Position numbers and translations under genes: made by a program | Origin: Planctomycetota bacterium | GTDB taxonomy: Bacteria > Planctomycetota > Phycisphaerae > Sedimentisphaerales > Anaerobacaceae | Assembly (NCBI GenBank): GCA_017885385.1 | Contig: JAFNGF010000400.1 | Span: 1 to 5,455, forward strand | DNA length: 5,455 bases | Direction: 5' to 3' | Notes under the pieces: model-generated | What the model was told of the DNA's origin: nothing | The model's input: only the letters and a program-made list of their open reading frames with translations | Databases searched by the model: none | Part shown: positions 1-5,455 of the stretch, piece after piece | Layout of the letters: each line of letters starts with the position of its first letter | Numbering within the stretch: position 1 is the stretch's first letter

Positions 1-54
1 CGTCGCTCGGGTCACGGGCGACGGAATTCCGCCTGCTATCCTGATTTCCGGATA
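1..54. other. Cluster of small inverted repeats just downstream of dinG
   Basis: Right after the dinG stop codon (minus strand) lie TATCC/GGATA (37-54, 8-nt loop), the perfect 10-bp palindrome CGGAATTCCG (22-31) and CGTCGC/GCGACG (1-23, 11-nt loop). None is followed by a T-run on the minus strand, so an intrinsic terminator is not supported. They could stabilise the 3' end of the message or be remnants of another repeat cut by the window edge. Confidence 0.35.
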
Positions 55-56
55 TT

Positions 57-2219
57 CTACATCCTGTTTTCCTGACGGCCTGATTTTCTTTCGCCCGAGT
101 CGTGCGCGACGATTGCGGTCTTGCACTTGGGTATTGCCGCCAAAAACTGCGAGCCGTAGGATTTATTAATTATCCTGCCATCCAGAATGACGACGATGCC
201 GGTATCGGTCTTGCTGCGGATCAGCCGGCCAAAGCCCTGCTTGAACTTGATTATCGCCAGCGGCAGCTGATAGTCGTTAAAAGGATTGCCGCCTTGCGCC
301 TTTATTTGTTGCAAACGGCCTGCGATGAGCGGCCTGTCGGGCACGGCAAACGGCAGACGAACAATGATGACGTTTCGTAACGCCGCGCCGGGCACGTCTA
401 CGCCTTGCCAGAAACTGTCGGTCCCAAACAAACAGGACCTGCTGCCGGCCTTGAAACCGGCAAGTAGCGCAGTCCTATCCAGACCCGCACCCTGCTGGTG
501 CAGGGCGAAATTGTTTTCCGCCAGCCAGGCCGAGAGCTTATCGGCGAACTCCTGGAGCATCTCGTAGCTGGTAAAAAGTACAAAAGCGCCGCCGGCGGTC
601 TTGTGTATATACTTTTTTACCATTTGGACCGCGGCATCAACAAAAGCCGGCGCATTCGGCTCAGGCAGGTCCTTCTCGACATAGACGGTCACCTGCCTAT
701 CGTAGTCAAAAGGAGAGCCAAGTCTAAGGGCGTCAAAATCCGCCAACCCAATGCGACCGGCAAAAAAATCGAAATCATGCACCGCTGGATGATTATCAAT
801 GCACGCTGCGCTACTCAAAGTGGCGCTTGTTAGTATGACTGATTCGTATTTATCGAATAGACATCTCTTTACGTCAGGGCCGACATTTAGCGCCGCACTT
901 TTCAAAAAGATGCCGGCTCTTTCCCCTGCCGACGGCGCCTCCGGCAGCTCCACCCAATAGACGTAGTCGGGCTTTGTCTGCATCAGAAAGCATTGCAGGT
1001 CTTCCGCCAGCGCTTCACAGCGGCCCGTGAACCGCATAATTTCAAACCTCTCGTCAACGTCTTTTGTCTGCTTGGCAAGCTTGGCTAATTCGCAGCGCAA
1101 ATCCTTCAGATGACCGGAGATTCTGTCATCGACAAAATTCTTGCAGCACCTGCCGTTAGTCTCATCCCGTGTCCGCTCAAACCAATCACGAACGCTCTGA
1201 AAGAAAAGCCTCAACTGGCCGGCTATTTGCCCGACCAAATCGATGGCTTTATCTGCGCCGGTATACGCCAGAAGCCCTTTTCGCGTGCGCGGATTGTAGA
1301 GGCCGTCCAGCAGAAATCTGACCCGGCGGTCGCTGATACTAATTCCGAAGTGCTCCTCCGCCACGTGCTCGATATTGTGCGCCTCATCAATTATGACGCA
1401 GCGATAATCCGGCAAAACCGATGCCCCCTCTTCCTTGAGCGCCAGGTCGCTAAATAGCAGCGCGTGGTTAGCCACGACTATGTCGGCGTTTTCGAGCTTG
1501 CGCCTGGCCCGCCAGTAGAAGCAGTCGTGAAAATGCGGGCATTTTCTGCCCCGGCAGTTTCCGTGCTCACTCTTGACCGCGTCCCAGAGCAGATTTCTCG
1601 GCACAAACGGAGTGTCGCTGAGAGACCCGTCCTCAGTTTCGCCGGCCCAGTCATTCAAAGCTCGAAGCTGTCCCGGCGCGCCGGGATCGAAAAGTCCCAT
1701 TGGGCGGCGCAGCGCAAAGTCCAGCCGACGCCGGCAAAGATAATTGCCTCTTCCTTTTGCCAAGGCCGCTGTGAATTTGTCCGGCAGGCAATCGGCCAGA
1801 AAGGGAATATCCTTATTGATTAGCTGTTCCTGCAGCGTGATGGTAAAAGTGCTGATGAGCACCTTGCTTGCCCTGCTTTGTGTTCCCGCGGAGCGGGGTC
1901 CCTCGCAGGGGCAAGCCTCTCCCCGCGCAGGCGCGGAGCGGTGGCCATGCCCGCCATCCGTCTGCGGTTCCCGCGGAGCGGAGGCCCTCTGGCGGGCCAG
2001 CTCTATCGCTGGGACGAGGTATGCAAAACTTTTGCCGACGCCGGTGCCGGCCTCGACAACTAAATGCCGACCGGTTTGAAAGGCCTTACCAACCGCACAG
2101 GCCATTTGCACCTGCTGAGGCCGCTCCTCGAATTGGGCAACCCGGCCAAGGCGGGTCGAAATCAATCCCCCCGCAGCAAAAACCTGTTCTATATCTAAAC
2201 CTGTATTTGGCTTTATCAT
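57..2219 (-). CDS. dinG: DinG/XPD-family ATP-dependent DNA helicase with Fe-S cluster
   Basis: This is a superfamily 2 helicase of the DinG/YoaA/XPD group. Family members use ATP to unwind DNA 5'-to-3', including D-loops, R-loops and forked DNA met in repair. Visible motifs in the 720 residues are Walker A GTGVGKS (58-64), motif Ia TFTITLQEQL (124-133), DEAH (278-281), TSATL (464-468), motif IV around 543-552, GTDSFWQGVDVPG (599-611) and QGFGRLIRSK (661-670). Cysteines C162, C222, C227 and C233 form the Fe-S set, and the C-x4-C-x5-C spacing of the last three matches E. coli DinG. HALL (252-255) is also typical. There is no N-terminal exonuclease domain. The ATG start is favoured because the family N-terminus begins close to it and the next Met is residue 39; no Shine-Dalgarno site is seen. 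Residues about 76-117 are an unusual Pro/Gly/Arg-rich insertion encoded by a GC-rich palindromic repeat. The family call is secure; exact orthology to E. coli dinG is less so. Confidence 0.93.
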   Translation of the reverse strand: MIKPNTGLDIEQVFAAGGLISTRLGRVAQFEERPQQVQMACAVGKAFQTGRHLVVEAGTGVGKSFAYLVPAIELARQRASAPREPQTDGGHGHRSAPARGEACPCEGPRSAGTQSRASKVLISTFTITLQEQLINKDIPFLADCLPDKFTAALAKGRGNYLCRRRLDFALRRPMGLFDPGAPGQLRALNDWAGETEDGSLSDTPFVPRNLLWDAVKSEHGNCRGRKCPHFHDCFYWRARRKLENADIVVANHALLFSDLALKEEGASVLPDYRCVIIDEAHNIEHVAEEHFGISISDRRVRFLLDGLYNPRTRKGLLAYTGADKAIDLVGQIAGQLRLFFQSVRDWFERTRDETNGRCCKNFVDDRISGHLKDLRCELAKLAKQTKDVDERFEIMRFTGRCEALAEDLQCFLMQTKPDYVYWVELPEAPSAGERAGIFLKSAALNVGPDVKRCLFDKYESVILTSATLSSAACIDNHPAVHDFDFFAGRIGLADFDALRLGSPFDYDRQVTVYVEKDLPEPNAPAFVDAAVQMVKKYIHKTAGGAFVLFTSYEMLQEFADKLSAWLAENNFALHQQGAGLDRTALLAGFKAGSRSCLFGTDSFWQGVDVPGAALRNVIIVRLPFAVPDRPLIAGRLQQIKAQGGNPFNDYQLPLAIIKFKQGFGRLIRSKTDTGIVVILDGRIINKSYGSQFLAAIPKCKTAIVAHDSGERKSGRQENRM
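1866..1998. repeat. GC-rich palindromic repeat element inserted in frame in dinG
   Basis: The 15-mer GTTCCCGCGGAGCGG occurs perfectly at 1882-1896 and 1967-1981, and its last 10 bases recur at 1932-1941. The stretch is packed with hairpins: CCCGC/GCGGG with loop GGA (1885-1897), CCGCGC/GCGCGG with a 2-nt loop (1923-1936) and GGCCC/GGGCC (1983-1998). A longer inverted repeat, GCTTGCCCTGC at 1866-1876 against GCAGGGGCAAGC at 1905-1916 (one bulged base), encloses the first 15-mer. By count, 48 of the 60 bases at 1921-1980 are G or C, far above the flanking gene. The frame stays open throughout, giving about 40 residues that split Walker A from motif Ia. It resembles a REP-like or Rickettsia RPE-like element; the exact boundaries are uncertain. 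Confidence 0.75.
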
Positions 2220-2228
2220 AGCAGAAAT

Positions 2229-2256
2229 ATTATCCGTTTTTCATCGCTCATAGCAA
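2229..2256 (-). promoter_or_regulatory. Possible sigma-70-type promoter for dinG
   Basis: Read on the minus strand, TTGCTA (2251-2256, four of six matches to TTGACA) is followed after 16 bp by GATAAT (2229-2234, five of six matches to TATAAT). The -10 box ends only 9 bases before the dinG ATG, so transcription would begin at or within a few bases of the start codon and the message would be nearly leaderless. This fits the absence of a Shine-Dalgarno sequence there. It is a pattern match only, in AT-rich DNA. Confidence 0.3.
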
Positions 2257-2297
2257 GCCTCGAATATCAAGAATCGGGCATCAAGCATCGAGTATCG
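2256..2297. repeat. Degenerate 7-bp tandem array, consensus AGNATCR, six units
   Basis: Six consecutive heptamers fill 42 bp with no gap. The best units are AGCATCG (2284-2290), AGTATCG (2291-2297) and AGAATCG (2270-2276). The units at 2256-2262, 2263-2269 and 2277-2283 are more diverged but in register. The period of 7 and the shared TC core make chance unlikely. From memory, arrays of this kind (ATCGAGCATCGAG-like) are scattered through some repeat-rich environmental bacterial genomes. The left end shares one base with the possible dinG -35 box. Confidence 0.7.
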
Positions 2298-2375
2298 CAG
2301 CACTGAAAGCCCGGCCCGTGGACCAAACCACCCACGAACGGAGAGCGACGAAATGCCACCCTATTCCCCCACAGT

Positions 2376-2415
2376 CTGTCATCTTAAGCGGAACGAAGTG
2401 GAGTCAAAAGATCTG
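2376..2415. repeat. Dispersed intergenic repeat (GAACGAAGTGGAGTC type)
   Basis: The stretch includes GCGGAACGAAGTGGAGTC (2388-2405), flanked by ATCTT (2381-2385) and AAGAT (2408-2412), which can pair as the outer stem of an imperfect hairpin. From memory it matches a very widespread bacterial intergenic repeat whose usual arms are ATCCT and AGGAT. Translated, it gives the familiar spurious peptide NEVESKDL. It is therefore a repeat copy and not part of a gene. No function is known to me. Confidence 0.75.
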
Positions 2416-2555
2416 CCCCCGAAGGAGACGCCGCTTACATACTACCCCCATCCCGTGCATCTTTATATCTCGCTGTCTAATTTTGCTCTTCACCTTTGGA
2501 CTTGTGATTTGGTTTCCTGGCTCCACCCTAATCCTTTACTTGGTCTCCCTGCTCT

Positions 2556-3950
2556 TCAAAGACGTTTTTTCACTTCAGCCTTGAGTTTTTCCAACTTACT
2601 AGCATTCCCTTCTACAGCATACAACCGAATCACTTTCAGCGTCAATTGGCTGAGGTAGTGGATGATGCTTTTTTCGTCCTCGATGAGATTCGTAATGCCC
2701 CCGGACGACTCCTTTATCCGGACCAATTCGCGCATTTCTTCGTCCTTCATATCGGGCGCGCGGGATATGCTTGTGAAGGGATTCAAGGCTTCAAATTCAA
2801 CGTCTTTCGTTTCCCTCCAGATCAAACACTCCTTGCGGATTTCACAGTTATCCGCTATTTGCTCCAAGTCCCTTTCCATGCACCTACGAAACAACTCATA
2901 TTTTGGGCTCGGGTGGCTCCGCTGCGAGTCATAGAGTTCAAACACCTCATGTATAAGTTTTGGTGGCCGGCGCAGCTTCACGGCCTTGGAGAGAATTGTG
3001 AGAGGCTCATCATTATTCTGGCCAGCGTAGCGGTCGATGAATTTGTCGATATATCCATCGTGGAAATCCAGAAAGTCGTCCGTCACGGCCATCTTCTCAA
3101 TTTCCGATCCCGATCTGTATATGGTGTCTTTTCCTTGCAGGAGAAGCAGGATGATACGGCGGACGACTTCTTCAAAGCCGAACACCGTTTTGTGAAGATA
3201 CACGGTATTGAACATGAAATACCGAGCCAATAGCAGATGCTCTGCAGCGAACCGTGCCTTCGCGTTGAGTACTGTGTTTCGCTCAGATGTTACCTCAAGG
3301 TTGTTCAATATGTAATTCAAATCCACTTTCCCATACGGCACACCCGTGTTTAAAGAGTCGCGGGTTAAATAATCCATTCTGTCAACATCGAGACTCTGGT
3401 GCAGCAGATTTGGAATGTTGGGATGTTTACCTTCGATGAGCGCTGCTATCTCTGCCGGTTCAATATCGTTCTCTTCGAGGTTCTCCTTAATGTCCTGCCT
3501 TTTAGTGATTATTATCCCGGCTACCTTATCATGCTTTGGGTAACGATCAACTTTAGCGACATTCTTCCCGTTCTGACTCCTCTTCTTTTCAAGGTAGCCT
3601 GAAACGTAACTGTCCCAGTCAATGAGTTCCATTAGGTGCGAGTACGGATAATGCCCAATGTCGTGGAGAAGAGCGGCTATCCTCAGCTTCTTGATATCAT
3701 CATCGCCCTGCAATTGGCCACTTCTTCGGAAAACCTCGGTTACGCGACTTGTGACATGCAGGACACCTAATGAGTGCGCGAAGCGACTGTAGGTCGCATT
3801 GGGGTAGACCATTGAGGCGAAACCTAACTGCTTCAATCTTCGTAACCGCTGAAATGTAGCGCTGTCAATAAGGTGGGTTTCGATCTCGCTCAGCCCAATG
3901 TCACCATGAACCGGGTCGATGATTATCTTGTGACGATATTCTTCAGCCAT
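2556..3950 (-). CDS. HD-domain phosphohydrolase, SAMHD1/YwfO/EF1143-like (probable dNTPase)
   Basis: The 464-residue cytosolic protein belongs to the HD superfamily of metal-dependent phosphohydrolases, in the branch with human SAMHD1, Enterococcus EF1143 and Bacillus YwfO; characterised members hydrolyse dNTPs to nucleosides plus triphosphate. Landmarks are DPVHGDI (12-18), QRLRRLKQLG (34-43), RFAHSLGV (56-63), LLHDIGHYPYSH (94-105) and DVDRMDYLTRD (188-198). Expected metal ligands are H59, H96, D97 and D190. H100, H105 and H140 align with SAMHD1 H210, H215 and H233, so the site looks intact. The C-terminal half, after about residue 250, is helical and diverged, with no SAM domain. It lies 22 bp after the YwgA/Panacea-like gene. 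Shine-Dalgarno-like GGAGG motifs sit 2 and 13 bases before the ATG, neither ideally spaced. The substrate, and a role in nucleotide control or phage defence, are inferred. Confidence 0.92.
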   Translation of the reverse strand: MAEEYRHKIIIDPVHGDIGLSEIETHLIDSATFQRLRRLKQLGFASMVYPNATYSRFAHSLGVLHVTSRVTEVFRRSGQLQGDDDIKKLRIAALLHDIGHYPYSHLMELIDWDSYVSGYLEKKRSQNGKNVAKVDRYPKHDKVAGIIITKRQDIKENLEENDIEPAEIAALIEGKHPNIPNLLHQSLDVDRMDYLTRDSLNTGVPYGKVDLNYILNNLEVTSERNTVLNAKARFAAEHLLLARYFMFNTVYLHKTVFGFEEVVRRIILLLLQGKDTIYRSGSEIEKMAVTDDFLDFHDGYIDKFIDRYAGQNNDEPLTILSKAVKLRRPPKLIHEVFELYDSQRSHPSPKYELFRRCMERDLEQIADNCEIRKECLIWRETKDVEFEALNPFTSISRAPDMKDEEMRELVRIKESSGGITNLIEDEKSIIHYLSQLTLKVIRLYAVEGNASKLEKLKAEVKKRL

Positions 3951-3972
3951 TCCCTCCGCTATGCCTCCCTCT

Positions 3973-4500
3973 TTACATCAGCGTCGCGTGGTCCCAAAGT
4001 CCGATCTCGCCAAGCTTCCGCCGCGCCCTTTCTATCAAGTCAGGTTTATCGGCAAACTGGGGCTTCGCCTCCTTCAGCTTTGCGAATACCACCTCTGTTG
4101 TGACATTGCTTCCGGGCCAATAGGCGATGTGCTTCAGATAGTGCAGTGAAGCCAGCAGTTCTACCCAAAACTCGGGCTCAACCGATATGTCGCCGCGTAC
4201 CTCCCAAATTTCTTCTGCCTTCCTAAGCCTCAGCAAAGCATCTTGTCTCAGTGCATAGTCTTCGTAGTCTTGCTCACCCGAAGCGAGTTCCTCTTTCAAC
4301 GTAAAAGCATCCCGAGTCAAAGCGGGGCAATAGGGTCCCCGGAGATACCAGTTATAGTGATAGCCCAACTCTAACCCTGTCACCTGAAGCAAGTACACCT
4401 TTTTTTGAAGCATCAGTCTTTTTGAAAATGTGCCAACCGGCAGGTCTCCCAGGCCAATCTTGTCCAGTACCAGCTTCAGCAGTATTCTTCCCTTGGTCAT
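3973..4500 (-). CDS. Small YwgA/Panacea-like protein, partner of the HD phosphohydrolase
   Basis: A 175-residue soluble protein with no signal peptide or membrane segment. Its N-terminal third carries RLMLQKKVYLLQ (28-39) followed by YNWYLRGPYCPALTRD (49-64). This arrangement, a basic LQK helix and then a short strand with a GPY/GPV-P-L segment, is typical of YwgA-family proteins and resembles the Panacea (DUF4065) domain found in many antitoxins. The C-terminal half is helical and rich in Lys/Glu, without a recognised motif. The start is well supported: AGGAGG lies 7 bases upstream of the ATG. It is the first gene of a two-gene operon with the HD gene, an arrangement I recall for ywgA-ywfO in Bacillus subtilis. 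Its molecular function is unknown; a regulatory or neutralising role toward the HD enzyme is only a hypothesis. Confidence 0.85.
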   Translation of the reverse strand: MTKGRILLKLVLDKIGLGDLPVGTFSKRLMLQKKVYLLQVTGLELGYHYNWYLRGPYCPALTRDAFTLKEELASGEQDYEDYALRQDALLRLRKAEEIWEVRGDISVEPEFWVELLASLHYLKHIAYWPGSNVTTEVVFAKLKEAKPQFADKPDLIERARRKLGEIGLWDHATLM

Positions 4501-4507
4501 TGCAATG

Positions 4508-4513
4508 CCTCCT
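4508..4513 (-). promoter_or_regulatory. Strong Shine-Dalgarno site of the YwgA-like gene
   Basis: AGGAGG on the minus strand, with a 7-base gap to the ATG at 4500. This is the best ribosome binding site in the window and fixes the start of the 175-residue protein. Confidence 0.8.
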
Positions 4514-4551
4514 GCTCACCAACAACTATCCTAATAACATCAGGGAATGAT

Positions 4552-4569
4552 AGTAGTTCCAATACTACT
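4552..4569. promoter_or_regulatory. Perfect dyad upstream of the YwgA-like/HD operon, possible operator
   Basis: AGTAGT (4552-4557) and ACTACT (4564-4569) form a perfect inverted repeat with a 6-bp spacer, centred about 60 bp before the YwgA-like start codon. Placement and symmetry would suit a repressor site. The arms are short, and an 18-bp dyad of this quality can arise by chance, so the regulatory reading is tentative. Confidence 0.25.
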
Positions 4570-4668
4570 CGCAAGAAAAATCTCTCACGTATGAAAACCG
4601 AGCCAATTCCTGCCCAACCAAGACATCTCTTTCTAATCACAGACCCTTGCCCGCATCGGCTGTGACGT

Positions 4669-4674
4669 ATTATA
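4669..4674 (-). promoter_or_regulatory. Consensus -10 box upstream of the YwgA-like/HD operon
   Basis: TATAAT on the minus strand, about 170 bp before the YwgA-like ATG. No convincing TTGACA-like box lies 16-18 bp upstream and there is no extended -10 TG. If used, the leader would be about 160 nt and would include the dyad at 4552-4569. The match is exact but isolated. Confidence 0.25.
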
Positions 4675-4836
4675 TCTTACTTATCGGCCAAAATCCCACC
4701 AAATATAAAAGAATCTCCGCCCGATAATGCAGACAGATCATAAAACCGTTTTCCTGGTTTCCAATGATGCCAAAGTCTCAGGTGATCAGCAATTGGTAAA
4801 TAGAATTGGTATGAGCACGGCAAAAAGTAGCTCGGC

Positions 4837-5455
4837 CTACTTAATCGCGGGTTGGCTCCCCGCCGCAGCGCTGTCAATACCTCTCTTAAGTGCGATTACA
4901 GCCGGTGAGTCCGGCAGCTTTTCGCAGGCCTCGCTGATCGCCTTTTTGGCCTCGGCCAACCTACCGTTCCGCAGATAAATGTAGCCCAGCAGAAACTGCA
5001 GCTCACCCACACCGCCTGTTTGGTATCCCGCCTCACGGCAGAGGCGTAAACACTCCTCGGCGTCGGCTATTCGGCTGTCGAGCTTATCCTTCGGAATTGA
5101 CAATTGACAATTGACAACTGACAGTTGATCGGCCTGCAATGCCCTGCTGAGAAATAGAGCGCTACTCATATATTCGCCGGCGGCAAATAACGCCAGGCTT
5201 CTGCCGGCATACGCAAGGGCCGCTGCTTCGGGCTTGCCAAGCGAGCCGGCGGGGCCGGGTTTGTAGATTGATGCCAGAGTATAAGCATCCGCGGCACGGT
5301 AGTACTTGCCCTGCTTAAGATACTCCCCGCCTGCCTTGAAGTATTGCTCGAATTTGTTCGCCGAATATGTGTCGTAATCCTGCTGTCCGCCCAAAACCCG
5401 CTCAGCCTCAGCAGACAGCTCCTGGGCGGAAAGCTTATTTACCTCCTGCAGCGCG
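4837..5455 (-). CDS. TPR-repeat protein, 5' end beyond the window
   Basis: This is the C-terminal part of a protein with about three tetratricopeptide-like helical hairpins; TPRs usually mediate protein-protein contacts. The frame is open to the right edge, giving 205 visible residues. A TTG at 5392-5394 could be read as a start, but coding-like sequence such as QEVNKLSAQELSAEAERV continues upstream, so the gene is truncated by the window. Repeat-like segments include YFKAGGEYLKQGKYYRAADA, then YAGRSLALFAAGEYMSSALF, and near the end FLLGYIYLRNGRLAEAKKAI. Between the second and third lies QLSVVNCQLSI, encoded by a 7-bp tandem array. I recall similar TPR proteins in Phycisphaerae whose corresponding segment differs and whose next segment resembles DKLDSRIAD. 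No membrane segment is visible. The role is unknown. Confidence 0.85.
   Translation of the reverse strand, partial: ALQEVNKLSAQELSAEAERVLGGQQDYDTYSANKFEQYFKAGGEYLKQGKYYRAADAYTLASIYKPGPAGSLGKPEAAALAYAGRSLALFAAGEYMSSALFLSRALQADQLSVVNCQLSIPKDKLDSRIADAEECLRLCREAGYQTGGVGELQFLLGYIYLRNGRLAEAKKAISEACEKLPDSPAVIALKRGIDSAAAGSQPAIK
5095..5129. repeat. 7-bp tandem array (AATTGAC), five units, inside the TPR gene
   Basis: Three perfect AATTGAC units (5095-5115) are followed by AACTGAC (5116-5122) and AGTTGAT (5123-5129). The last units contain a perfect inverted repeat, CAACTG/CAGTTG (5115-5127, 1-nt spacer). On the coding strand the unit is GTCAATT, and three units encode the cycle VNCQLSI, seen here as QLSVVNCQLSI. 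Peptides of the QLSVVSCQLSV type are, from memory, a known signature of this repeat family when it is translated in other genomes. Confidence 0.85.

Larger units (their letters stand above)
2220..2555. other. Repeat-bearing non-coding gap between the HD gene and dinG
   Basis: This 336-bp gap lies between the stop of the HD gene and the start of dinG. It contains the candidate dinG promoter, a 7-bp tandem array (2256-2297) and a dispersed repeat (2376-2415). I see no stable hairpin followed by a T-run on the minus strand, so no intrinsic terminator for the HD operon can be named. Short plus-strand open frames cross the gap, but their predicted peptides are translations of the dispersed repeat and of antisense HD sequence. 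The remaining stretches, about 2298-2375 and 2416-2555, show nothing I recognise. Confidence 0.7.
4501..4836. other. Non-coding gap between the TPR gene and the YwgA-like/HD operon
   Basis: This 336-bp, relatively AT-rich gap separates the TPR stop codon from the YwgA-like start. It holds the Shine-Dalgarno site, the small dyad and the possible -10 box. A weak hairpin AAACC/GGTTT (4743-4760) lies downstream of the TPR gene; it has 5 bp and only a short T-run on the minus strand, so it is at best a poor terminator. A minus-strand frame ending at 4677 reads something like a protein tail but has no ATG. Nothing else is recognised. Confidence 0.6.

Noticed and set aside
1110..2221. Several plus-strand open frames antisense to dinG
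   Set aside because: They are opposite conserved helicase motifs, and those over 1866-1998 are Pro/Arg/Gly-rich translations of the GC-rich repeat.
2220..2400. SOS (LexA) box upstream of dinG
   Set aside because: E. coli dinG is SOS-induced, but I find no CTGT-N8-ACAG-like or GAAC-N4-GTTC-like dyad close to this start.
2484..2558. 9-bp direct repeat TGCTCTTCA at 2484-2492 and 2550-2558, possible target duplication
   Set aside because: A 9-mer repeated once in a few hundred bases is not rare by chance, and the 57 bp between shows no mobile-element features.
2318..2658. Two plus-strand open frames in and past the gap before dinG
   Set aside because: Their peptides contain the well-known translation of the dispersed repeat (NEVESKDL-type) followed by antisense HD-gene sequence; no ribosome binding site or homology is apparent.
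2646..3233. 195-codon plus-strand open frame antisense to the HD gene
   Set aside because: It lies wholly opposite a well-supported conserved gene and its peptide shows no recognisable domain.
4677..4877. 66-codon minus-strand frame as a separate gene
   Set aside because: The only start is TTG inside the TPR gene, there is no internal Met and no Shine-Dalgarno site. It is kept only as a low-interest finding for possible gene decay.
5095..5129. CRISPR-like array
   Set aside because: The units are contiguous 7-mers with no spacers; the same applies to 2256-2297.
5392..5394. TTG as the true start of the TPR gene
   Set aside because: The frame stays open to the window edge with coding-like sequence, and there is no ribosome binding site before the TTG, so the gene more likely starts outside the window.

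Overview
The window holds four protein-coding genes, all on the minus strand and read from the right edge to the left: a tetratricopeptide-repeat (TPR) protein whose 5' end lies beyond the right edge; a two-gene cassette of a small YwgA/Panacea-like protein and a SAMHD1/YwfO-like HD-domain phosphohydrolase; and a DinG-type iron-sulfur helicase. There are no RNA genes, integrases, transposases or CRISPR arrays. The sequence looks like a bacterial chromosome of moderate GC. From memory, the DinG and TPR sequences and the abundance of short repeats fit an uncultivated Planctomycetota (Phycisphaerae-like) genome. That placement is an inference and has not been checked.

Layout: 57-2219 dinG-like helicase; 2220-2555 a non-coding gap carrying two dispersed repeats and a possible dinG promoter; 2556-3950 HD phosphohydrolase; 3973-4500 YwgA/Panacea-like protein; 4501-4836 a mostly featureless gap with a strong Shine-Dalgarno site, a small dyad and a possible -10 box; 4837-5455 the 3' part of the TPR gene. 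The YwgA-like and HD genes are 22 bp apart in the same direction and almost certainly form one operon. The HD protein keeps every metal-binding and catalytic residue I can align with SAMHD1 and Enterococcus EF1143, so it should be an active nucleotide phosphohydrolase, probably a dNTPase. A similar gene pair, ywgA-ywfO, is recalled from Bacillus subtilis.

The most unusual aspect is the density of short repetitive elements, two of them inside reading frames. A GC-rich palindromic element sits in frame in dinG between helicase motifs I and Ia. A five-unit 7-bp tandem array (GTCAATT on the coding strand) is translated inside the TPR gene. A second, different 7-bp array (AGNATCR) lies just upstream of dinG, next to its candidate promoter. 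A copy of a widespread dispersed repeat, usually seen mis-annotated as peptides like NEVESKDL, lies in the same gap. No clearly new multi-gene system is visible. The best leads are the coding-sequence-tolerated repeats and the YwgA-like/HD cassette.
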